A stretch of 64,000 bases of DNA, taken from Phyllobacterium phragmitis (lineage in GTDB: Bacteria; Pseudomonadota; Alphaproteobacteria; Rhizobiales; Rhizobiaceae). The stretch is taken from positions 186,001 to 250,000 of the forward strand of contig NZ_PVBR01000001.1 of the NCBI RefSeq assembly GCF_002980495.1, read 5' to 3'. Below are positions 18,757 to 26,766 of this stretch, piece after piece. Below the pieces are notes generated by a model, which ran no database searches, was not told where the DNA came from, and saw only the letters and a list, made by a program, of their open reading frames with translations. A program made the translations under genes and the position numbers. Position 1 is the stretch's first letter, and every line of letters starts with the position of its first letter.

Positions 18757-19846
18757 TCTCGTTCCTGAACGAACGGGTATCGGCCGTTATCTCTTCGAGA
18801 TGTGCCGGCATCTTGCGTCGAGGGGTGACGAGCTTTTCCTCTACCTACCGGAGAAGCCAATTTCAGCCTTGCCGCAATGGCCGGGAACGGCTGTTCGCAT
18901 CGGTAATTATCCAGGAGGCGTCATGCGGATGATCTGGGGGCAGACGGCGTTGCCGCGCTTGGCTTCAAAGGACGAGGTCGATGTCTTCTGGGGCCCGGCG
19001 CACCGTCTGCCGCGGTTTCTCGATCCGAATATTCCCCGGGTGGTCACCATTCACGATCTCGTCTGGGTTCATGCCGCCGAGACGATGCGGCTCCGGACCT
19101 GGCTCGCGGAGCGCGTTCTGATGAAGCCCGCATTGGAAAGCGCGGATCGGATCGTTGCGGATTCCGGTGCGACCGCTGATGCTTTGAAGATGCTTTTTCC
19201 CCGCTGCGCCGGCAAGACGAGCATTATCTATCCCGGCTTGAGCGCGATCGGGCAGGGGGCTTCGAAAGATGTGCTGAAGGAACATCATATCGACCGTTCC
19301 TATGTGCTTTTTGTCGGTACGCACGAGCCGCGCAAAAACCTGCCGAACCTGCTCGAGGCCTATGCACGCCTGCCCGAAGAGATCAGGCGGAAGCTTCTCC
19401 TGGTCATCGCCGGCGGGCAGGGCTGGCGTCTCGGCGACCTCAGACAGCATATAGCGCGGCTCGGCATCGAACCTTTCGTTCGCCTGACTGGATATGTCTC
19501 GGACGACGAACTGGCGGGGCTTTATGCAAATGCACGGTTTCTGGCTATGCCTTCGTTTTACGAAGGGTTCGGCTTTCCCATCATCGAGGCGAATGCCGCC
19601 GGGATCCCCGTATTGACCTCCAATTCCTCATCCATGCCCGAAGTGGCCGGCGACGCCGCTCTGCTGGTCGATCCGGCCGATGTGCAATCGATGGCTGGCG
19701 GCCTGGCGCGACTGGCGGGGGATGATGCTCTCTATGAAAAACTGTCGGCAAAGGCGCGGGCGAATGCCGCGCGCTTCAGCTGGGAGAAGAGCGCCGATGA
19801 ATTGCTGGCGGTTTTTCATGAAGCCATAGAACTCAGGGCGTCCTGA
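18731..19846 (+). CDS. GT4 family glycosyltransferase
   Basis: This 371-residue GT-B fold enzyme opens with MKIGIDARNLVPERTGIGRYL, typical of mannosyl/rhamnosyltransferases of the WbdB/WbpY/WbpZ type. FVGTHEPRKNLPNLLEAY starts the C-terminal nucleotide domain, and YEGFGFPIIEANAAGIPVL is the EX7E motif. ATG 18731 lies inside the end of the trimodular gene in another frame, so translation is coupled. Composition returns to GC-rich here. The donor is likely GDP-D-rhamnose or GDP-mannose given the operon; the linkage cannot be told from sequence. Confidence 0.88.
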   Translation: MKIGIDARNLVPERTGIGRYLFEMCRHLASRGDELFLYLPEKPISALPQWPGTAVRIGNYPGGVMRMIWGQTALPRLASKDEVDVFWGPAHRLPRFLDPNIPRVVTIHDLVWVHAAETMRLRTWLAERVLMKPALESADRIVADSGATADALKMLFPRCAGKTSIIYPGLSAIGQGASKDVLKEHHIDRSYVLFVGTHEPRKNLPNLLEAYARLPEEIRRKLLLVIAGGQGWRLGDLRQHIARLGIEPFVRLTGYVSDDELAGLYANARFLAMPSFYEGFGFPIIEANAAGIPVLTSNSSSMPEVAGDAALLVDPADVQSMAGGLARLAGDDALYEKLSAKARANAARFSWEKSADELLAVFHEAIELRAS

Positions 19847-19847
19847 G

Positions 19848-20981
19848 ATGCGGGTTCTGCATTTCTTCAAGACGTATTGGCCAGACACGTTCGGCGGCGT
19901 CGAGCGGACGATACATGCCATCGCCAAGGGCACCGCTGCACATGGCGTGGAAACCGAGGTGCTTTCGCTAAGCCGTCACCCCGGGGAAAACACCGTCGAG
20001 TTCGACGGCCACCGGGCCTATAAGGCGCGGCTCGATTTTGAGATGGCCTCGACCGGCTTTTCGCTGGAGGCCTTTAGCCGTTTTGCCGAATTGGGAAGCC
20101 AGGCCGACATCATCCACTATCATTTTCCCTGGCCCTTCATGGATATCGTCCATTTTGCCACGCGGTTGGACAAGCCGTCGATCGTCACCTACCATTCCGA
20201 TATCGTAAAACAGCGACTGCTCATGTTGGGCTACAAGCCGCTCATGAACCGTTTCTTGAACAACGTCGACAGGATCGTCGTCACCTCGCCCAACTATCTG
20301 GAGTCGAGCGAGCATCTCCAGGATTTCAGGCCGAAAACCGCGATCGTGCCGATCGGGCTCGATCGGGCGGCCTATCCGTCTGTTCGGGAGGATATCAAAG
20401 CCGGATGGCGGGCCCGCCTGCCGGAAAAGTTCTTCCTGTTCGTCGGCGTGCTGCGATATTACAAGGGCGTCCATATTCTGCTGGAAGCCGCGAGGATGAC
20501 CGGCTTTCCCGTGGTCATCGTCGGCGCGGGGCCGACGGAGCAGGATTTGCGCAAGCAGGCCGAGCGCCTGAATTTGCACAATGTCCATTTTCTGGGTGCT
20601 TTGCCCGATGAGGACAAGGTCGCATTGCTCGATCTGTGCTATGCGGCCGTCTTTCCATCGCATCTGCGTTCGGAGGCCTTCGGCCTTTCCCTCGTCGAAG
20701 CGTCGATGTTCGCAAAGCCGATGATCTCCTGCGAGATCGGCACGGGAACGAGCTTCGTCAATGCCGACCGCGAGACCGGCCTGGTCGTGCGGCCCGCCGA
20801 TCCGTCCGCCCTCGCAACGGCCATGCAACTGCTCTGGAACGATCCTCGCCAGGTCCAGCGCATGGGATCGGCCGCGCTCAAGCGTTATGAGAAAAACTTC
20901 ACCATGAAAAAGATGTCCGCAGCCTATGCGGAAATCTATGCCGAGCTGACCGCAGGACCGGTGAGGAAGAAACAGCGCTAA
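19848..20981 (+). CDS. GT4 family glycosyltransferase
   Basis: This 377-residue GT4 enzyme begins MRVLHFFKTYWPDTFGGVER, a start seen in WbdC/WbpZ-like mannosyl or rhamnosyl transferases. FVGVLRYYKGVHILLEAA opens the donor domain, and RSEAFGLSLVEASMFAKPMI is the EX7E motif. ATG 19848 follows the previous stop by one base. It is the last gene of the polysaccharide operon; an 87-base gap separates it from the macroglobulin gene. Together with the fusion protein it makes four GT domains, close to WbpX/WbpY/WbpZ in number. Confidence 0.88.
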   Translation: MRVLHFFKTYWPDTFGGVERTIHAIAKGTAAHGVETEVLSLSRHPGENTVEFDGHRAYKARLDFEMASTGFSLEAFSRFAELGSQADIIHYHFPWPFMDIVHFATRLDKPSIVTYHSDIVKQRLLMLGYKPLMNRFLNNVDRIVVTSPNYLESSEHLQDFRPKTAIVPIGLDRAAYPSVREDIKAGWRARLPEKFFLFVGVLRYYKGVHILLEAARMTGFPVVIVGAGPTEQDLRKQAERLNLHNVHFLGALPDEDKVALLDLCYAAVFPSHLRSEAFGLSLVEASMFAKPMISCEIGTGTSFVNADRETGLVVRPADPSALATAMQLLWNDPRQVQRMGSAALKRYEKNFTMKKMSAAYAEIYAELTAGPVRKKQR

Positions 20982-21068
20982 GCGGTCGCCGGGCGGCAAC
21001 CGGAGATTGACATCGATCCTGCGCTGGTCTCCAATCCGACAATCGGAGAGAAAACGCAGGAGGACACT

Positions 21069-24000
21069 ATGCCGGTTCGCGCAGCTTTGGGACTGATCGG
21101 TTTCCTTGCGGTTTCAGTTGCGGGTGGGATGCTCGCAGGCCATTCTCCCGCGTTGGCTGCGCAAAGCACCAGGCAGGTCGTCACCACTCAGGATTCGGAT
21201 TATTTCGGATCGGATTTGCGCACCGAGCAGAATGTCTCGCTCCAGCAATGCGAGGCGGCTTGTGTCGGCGACAATGCCTGCCGCGCCTTCACCTACAACG
21301 TCAAGGCCAAATGGTGTTTCCTCAAATCCGATTTCAAGACGCTCAACCCGTCGCCCGGCGCGATAGCCGGAAAGGTGGTCGACGTGGCGGCGGGGCCGGA
21401 TATCGGTGCACCCCCGGCGCTCGTCTTCCTCCCGGCGTCCGTCACCGATGATGCGCGCCAATATAAGCAAAAAATATCGGCCCTCGCGCAGCCGGATGTT
21501 GGAAATCAGGCCGGTGCGCCGCTCCCGCAAGCCACGCTTCCCGGCGGTGCCGCGGGCGGCCCGCTCGACGGGCCTATTACCGCTCTGTCCCAGACCCCTG
21601 AAAGCGAAATCCTGTGGCTGGAGCTCGCGCGCGCTGCACTGTCCGCCAAGCCTGCTCCCGGAGAAAGCTCAGCCGCTTATTCACGGGCCGCGACCTCGGC
21701 GGCGCTCAACGCTTATCAGCTTTCGCGCACGGCGGATGTGCGGGCCGAGGCGCTCGCCACGCTCGCCGCCGGTCTGGAAAAGCGGGCGCTCTATCGTCCG
21801 GCGCTCGATGCTTACAGGGCAAGCCTGGCGCTTGACCCTTCGCCGCCGGTAGCGGCTGCCTATGACGATCTCAAGGCCCGGCAGGGCTTCCGCGTGGTCG
21901 ACAACACCATCGATTCCGACAATCAGACGCCACGCATATGCGTGCAGCTTTCCGAGCAGCTGGTGAAGGCGGGTGTCGATTACGCCCAGTTCGTCACGGT
22001 CGATGGCGCTGCCCCCAAGGCGATCGACGCCAAGGATCGGGAAATCTGCATCGAGGGGCTGGAGCATGGCAAGCGCTACAATGTGACCTTGCGCACCGGA
22101 CTTCCCGATGCGATCGGCGACATGCTGGAAAAGCCTGTCGTGCTCAACCTCTATATACGCGACCGCACGCCGTCTGCCCGGTTCACCGGCGAGAATTTCG
22201 TGCTGCCGGCAACGGCGCGCCGCGGCATTCCGCTGGTGACGGTCAACACATCAGCTGCCGCGCTCAAGCTCTACCGCGTCAACGATCGCTCGCTGACCGA
22301 GGTGATGACCGGATCTCAGTTCCTGACACAGCTTGATGAATATACGGCGGCCAACATCAATCAGAACTTCGGTGAGCTGGTGTGGGAAGGCAAGCTCGAC
22401 ATCAAGCCCGAGCGCAACAAGGATGTGGTGACGAGCTTCCCCGTCGATGAAGCATTGCCTGAGCGCAAGCCCGGCGTCTATGTGTTGACGGCGATCCCCG
22501 ACGGCGCGCCGGATAGCTCCGGCGCGCGCGCCACCCAGTGGTTCGTCGTCTCCGATATCGGTCTCGCCACCTATGCAGGCGAAGACGGGCTCAATGTCTT
22601 TGTCCGTTCGCTGGCAAGCGCAAAACCGCTCGCAGGCATGCAATTGCAGCTCCTGGCCCGCAACAACGAAATTCTGGGTACTGCGACGACCGATGCCGAT
22701 GGGCGCGCCACATTCACCGCCGGCCTGACGCGCGGCAGCGCCGGTCTGGCGCCTGCCGTCCTGACCGCCAAAGGCGGCGATAGCGATTATGTCTTCCTCG
22801 ACATGACGCGCGCCGGTTTTGATCTTTCCGACCGTGGCGTCACCGGAAGGCCGGTTCCCGGCCCGATCGATGTCATGACCTGGACGGAGCGCGGCATCTA
22901 CCGGGCGGGCGAAACCGTGCACGCGGCAGCCCTAGCCCGCGATCACATGGCGATAGCGGTGGAAAACCTGCCGCTGACTTTTGTCTTTTATCGGCCCGAT
23001 GGCGTCGAAGACAGGCGCATGGTGAGCGGCGGTTCGGCGCTCGGCGGCCATGTGGCCGAACTGCCTTTGCCTCAAAATGCCATGCGCGGAACATGGCAGA
23101 TGCGCGTCTTCACCGACCCGAAGGCTGCCTCGATCGCCGACAAATCCTTTCTGGTGGAAGATTTCGTGCCGGATCGCATCACCTTCGATCTCTCCAGCGA
23201 TACGAAGGAGATCGTCATCGGCAAGCCGGCGCGGGTCAATGTCGATGGCCGCTATCTCTATGGCGCTCCCGCTGCCGGGCTGACGCTGGAAGGAGAGGTG
23301 CATCTGAAAACCGTGCGCGAGCGCGACGGTTATCCCGGATATGTCTTCGGTCTTGCCGATGAAGAGGCAAGCAATGACAGCCGTATCGATCTTGGAAGCC
23401 TTCCCGTCCTCGATGATCAGGGCAAGGCGTCTTTCGACGTGAATATCGACGAAACGCCTTCCACCACGCGCCCGCTCTCGGCGGATGTCGTCGTGCGCAT
23501 GCGCGAGAGCGGCGGCCGCGCCGTCGAGCGCTCGCTTTCGCTCCCCATCGCCCCTGATGGTCCGGCGATCGGCATCAGGCCGGAATTTTCCGGTAATCAG
23601 GTGGCGGAAAATTCGACGGCGGCTTTCAAGGTGATCGCCGTCGATCCCTCGGGCAAGCGCCAGGGCCTTGGCGATGTGAGCTGGTCGCTCATCAAGGTCG
23701 AGCAGAACTACCAATGGTATCGCAATGGCGATGCCTGGAATTACGAGCCTGTGACCTATACGAAGAAGGTCGCCGACGGAAAGCTCATGCTGACCGCCGA
23801 TGGCGAGGCCGATATCTCGATTCCTGTCGCATGGGGACGCTACCGGCTGGAGGTCGAGACCGCCGATACGTCTGGTCCGGCAACGAGCGTCGAATTCAAT
23901 GCCGGATGGTATGTCGAGGCCCGTTCGACGGAAACGCCCGATGGTCTGGAGATCGCGCTCGACAAGGAAAGCTACGCCGCCGGCGATGTGGCGAAACTGC

Positions 24001-26555
24001 AGATTTCGCCGCGTTTTGCCGGCGAGGTTCTGGTTACCGTCGGCGCCGATCGTCTGCAACTGGTCAAGACGCAGAGCGTGCCGGAAGAGGGCGCGACCAT
24101 CGAGATCCCCGTGAGTGCCGATTGGGGTGCGGGCGCCTATGTGACGGCGGCTCTGTACCGCCCGGGCGACGCGCAGCAAAGCCGCATGCCGATGCGCGCC
24201 ATCGGCATCAAATGGCTGAAGGTCGATCCGGGCAGCCGAAAGCTCGCGGTGGCGCTCGACCTGCCTGAGAAGACCGAGCCGCGCCGGCCGCTGAATATCC
24301 CCGTGCAGGTCGCAGGGCTTGGCGCTGACGACACGGCCTATGTCACCGTTGCCGCCGTCGATGTAGGCATTCTCAACCTGACGAAATATCAGACGCCTGA
24401 TCCCGATGGCTGGTATTTCGGCCAGCGCCAGCTCGGGCTCGAAATCCGCGATCTCTATGGACGGCTGATCGACGGCTCGCTCGGTGTGATGGGACGTATC
24501 CGCACCGGCGGTGACGGCGCGCAGATGACCACCGAGGGAAGCGCGCCGACGGAGAAGCTGGTCGCCTTCTTCTCCGGCCCCGTCAAGCTCGATGCCGAAG
24601 GCAAGGCCAATGTCAGTTTCGACATTCCGCAGTTCAACGGCACTGTCCGTGTGATGAGCGTCGCCTGGACCAAGAGCGGCGTCGGGCATGCCGAGCGTGA
24701 CGTGATCATCCGCGACCCCGTAGTGGTGACCGCCAGCCTGCCGGAGTTTCTGGCGCCCGGCGACCGTTCCCAACTGCGCCTCGATATCGCCAATACGGAT
24801 GGTCCGGCAGGCGATTATATGCTCGGCCTCGACACTAAGGGACCGGTTGCGGTCGACCGGGCGAATACGCCCCAAAGCGTGCAGCTTGCTGCCGGCGGCA
24901 GGACGAGCCTGATCGTGCCGCTGACGGCGAATGCGCCGGGCGATGGCCGCCTGTCGGTGCGGCTCACCCATGCCGATGGCGTCAGCATCGAGCAGGCGCT
25001 GAACCTTCCGGTCCGCCCCTCGGTCCTGCCGGTGACCACGCGGCGCGAGGCGACGCTTGCGGCAAATGGCGGAAGCATCACCATCGATCGCGAGCTCCTG
25101 GCGGCAAGCCTGCTGCAGGGCGCCTCGGTCGGCGTCGGCGTGTCGCGCACGTCAGGCTTCGATGTTCCGGCACTTCTCATGGCGCTCGACCGTTACCCCT
25201 ATGGCTGCGCCGAGCAGACCGCAAGCCGCGCCCTGCCGCTGCTTTACTTGAGCGAATTGTCGGCCAGTTCGGGCGTTGCCGAAGACCCTGACGTGCGAAA
25301 GCGCGTGCAGAAGGCGATCTACAGCGTTCTCGCCTATCAGTCGTCTACCGGCAGTTTCGGCCTGTGGAGCCCCGGTTCCGGCGATCTCTGGCTCGATGCC
25401 TATGTCACGGATTTTCTGACGCGGGCACGCGAGCAGAAATATACCGTGCCTGATGAAGCCATGGGCCAGGCGCTGGATAATCTGCAGAATGCCCTGTCCT
25501 ACAATACCGATGTGAAGGGCCAGGGCAGCGATATCGCTTATGCGCTCTATGTGCTGGCGCGCAACCGTCGCGCCAATGTCGGCGATCTGCGCTATTATTC
25601 GGAAACGCAGCTCAATGATTTCCGCTCGCCCCTGGCCCGCGCGCAACTCGCCGCCGGGCTGTCGCTCTATGGCGATGCCCAGCGTGCGCAGAGCACATTC
25701 GCCTCCGCCTATGAGCTGGCGCGGACGGCGCCTGCCAATCCCGCCCGCAGCGATTACGGATCGGCATTGCGTGATGGCGCGGCGATGCTGACGCTCGCGG
25801 CGGAAAGCAGGCCGGTGCCGTCGCTGGTGCCGCAGATGGTCAATCTGGTCTCCTCCTTCCGCAAACAGACGACCTATCTCAGCACCCAGGACGATGCCTG
25901 GATGCTGCTGGCGGCCCGTGCGCTCCGGCAGGACAACGACAATATCGCGCTCGACGTCAACGGAACGGCGCACACCGGAAACTTTGCCGAAATGCTGAGC
26001 GGGCAGGAGGTGATCGACGCCCCGCTGACCATCGCCAATCGTGGTGACAGCCCGATCGAGGCGGTGGTGACGACGATTGCGGCGCCCGTGCAGCCGCTTC
26101 CCGCCGGCGGCGATGGTTTTGCCATCGACCGGCGCTATTACGCGCTCGACGGCAAGGAGGCCAATGTGATGGAGGCGCAGCAGAACCAGCGTTTCGTCGT
26201 CGTCCTGAAAGTCACCGAGGACAATGCCTGGCCTTCGCGCGTGCTGGTCACCGACCTGCTTCCGGCCGGCTTCGAGATCGACAATCCGAGTTTGGTGAGC
26301 AGCGCCGATCTGAAGAATTTCGAATGGCTCGGCCGGACCGAGACAGCCCATAGCGAGTTCCGTTACGACCGTTTCGTCGCGGCATTCAACCGCGATCCAT
26401 CGAGCCCGCGTGAATTCACCGTGGCCTATGTGGTGCGCGCCGTGACGCCCGGCGTCTACGCCCATCCGGCGGCAAGCGTCGAGGACATGTACCGCCCGCA
26501 GCTTTCGGCACGTACGGCAACGGGGATGATGGAGGTGAAGACAGCACAGCCATGA
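21069..26555 (+). CDS. yfhM: Periplasmic alpha-2-macroglobulin with N-terminal PAN/Apple-like domain
   Basis: This is a very large secreted protein of 1828 residues. Residues 1-32 are a signal peptide ending ALAAQ, with no lipobox. Residues 35-105 hold a four-cysteine PAN/Apple-like module (QQCEAACVGDNACRAFTYN). Repeated macroglobulin-type beta domains follow, including RGIYRAGETVHAAAL, and then the thioester site PYGCAEQTASRALPLL (Cys1380-Gln1383). The intact Cys-x-Glu-Gln means the protease-trapping thioester can form. Bacterial macroglobulins guard the envelope against foreign proteases and are usually encoded beside PBP1C, which would repair peptidoglycan; the same partner follows here. 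GGAGG lies just before ATG 21069. Confidence 0.93.
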   Translation: MPVRAALGLIGFLAVSVAGGMLAGHSPALAAQSTRQVVTTQDSDYFGSDLRTEQNVSLQQCEAACVGDNACRAFTYNVKAKWCFLKSDFKTLNPSPGAIAGKVVDVAAGPDIGAPPALVFLPASVTDDARQYKQKISALAQPDVGNQAGAPLPQATLPGGAAGGPLDGPITALSQTPESEILWLELARAALSAKPAPGESSAAYSRAATSAALNAYQLSRTADVRAEALATLAAGLEKRALYRPALDAYRASLALDPSPPVAAAYDDLKARQGFRVVDNTIDSDNQTPRICVQLSEQLVKAGVDYAQFVTVDGAAPKAIDAKDREICIEGLEHGKRYNVTLRTGLPDAIGDMLEKPVVLNLYIRDRTPSARFTGENFVLPATARRGIPLVTVNTSAAALKLYRVNDRSLTEVMTGSQFLTQLDEYTAANINQNFGELVWEGKLDIKPERNKDVVTSFPVDEALPERKPGVYVLTAIPDGAPDSSGARATQWFVVSDIGLATYAGEDGLNVFVRSLASAKPLAGMQLQLLARNNEILGTATTDADGRATFTAGLTRGSAGLAPAVLTAKGGDSDYVFLDMTRAGFDLSDRGVTGRPVPGPIDVMTWTERGIYRAGETVHAAALARDHMAIAVENLPLTFVFYRPDGVEDRRMVSGGSALGGHVAELPLPQNAMRGTWQMRVFTDPKAASIADKSFLVEDFVPDRITFDLSSDTKEIVIGKPARVNVDGRYLYGAPAAGLTLEGEVHLKTVRERDGYPGYVFGLADEEASNDSRIDLGSLPVLDDQGKASFDVNIDETPSTTRPLSADVVVRMRESGGRAVERSLSLPIAPDGPAIGIRPEFSGNQVAENSTAAFKVIAVDPSGKRQGLGDVSWSLIKVEQNYQWYRNGDAWNYEPVTYTKKVADGKLMLTADGEADISIPVAWGRYRLEVETADTSGPATSVEFNAGWYVEARSTETPDGLEIALDKESYAAGDVAKLQISPRFAGEVLVTVGADRLQLVKTQSVPEEGATIEIPVSADWGAGAYVTAALYRPGDAQQSRMPMRAIGIKWLKVDPGSRKLAVALDLPEKTEPRRPLNIPVQVAGLGADDTAYVTVAAVDVGILNLTKYQTPDPDGWYFGQRQLGLEIRDLYGRLIDGSLGVMGRIRTGGDGAQMTTEGSAPTEKLVAFFSGPVKLDAEGKANVSFDIPQFNGTVRVMSVAWTKSGVGHAERDVIIRDPVVVTASLPEFLAPGDRSQLRLDIANTDGPAGDYMLGLDTKGPVAVDRANTPQSVQLAAGGRTSLIVPLTANAPGDGRLSVRLTHADGVSIEQALNLPVRPSVLPVTTRREATLAANGGSITIDRELLAASLLQGASVGVGVSRTSGFDVPALLMALDRYPYGCAEQTASRALPLLYLSELSASSGVAEDPDVRKRVQKAIYSVLAYQSSTGSFGLWSPGSGDLWLDAYVTDFLTRAREQKYTVPDEAMGQALDNLQNALSYNTDVKGQGSDIAYALYVLARNRRANVGDLRYYSETQLNDFRSPLARAQLAAGLSLYGDAQRAQSTFASAYELARTAPANPARSDYGSALRDGAAMLTLAAESRPVPSLVPQMVNLVSSFRKQTTYLSTQDDAWMLLAARALRQDNDNIALDVNGTAHTGNFAEMLSGQEVIDAPLTIANRGDSPIEAVVTTIAAPVQPLPAGGDGFAIDRRYYALDGKEANVMEAQQNQRFVVVLKVTEDNAWPSRVLVTDLLPAGFEIDNPSLVSSADLKNFEWLGRTETAHSEFRYDRFVAAFNRDPSSPREFTVAYVVRAVTPGVYAHPAASVEDMYRPQLSARTATGMMEVKTAQP

Positions 26556-26766
26556 GAACCGCTGAACACCCCCCTCTGCCCTGCCGGGCATCTCCCCCTC
26601 AAGGGGGGAGATTAGCTGACATAAATCATGCCGCCATTCTTCAACGTTTGCGATTGGTACTGAGCGTCTATGAAGGCCGATCTCCCCCCTTGAGGGGGAG
26701 ATGGCCGGCAGGCCAGAGGGGGGTATTGTCCCGCCAGTGTTTCCATCGAAAATGAACCGCTCTAAA
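26556..26766. repeat. Family A palindromic repeat, full copy, overlapping the pbpC start
   Basis: Two inverted arms, each built of CCTCTGCCCTGCCGGGCATC-like and CTCCCCCTCAAGGGGGGAGA-like palindromes, surround a 70-base variable centre. The right end (TTTCCATCGAAAATGAACCG, then CTCTAAA) is the standard terminus of this family. It contains the ATG at 26752 used for pbpC. Other long copies lie at 28154, 34685 and 36475. Confidence 0.85.

Noticed and set aside
22932-24971. 679-codon antisense frame inside the macroglobulin gene
   Set aside because: Arg/His-rich shadow caused by GC-rich codon bias opposite a well-supported gene.
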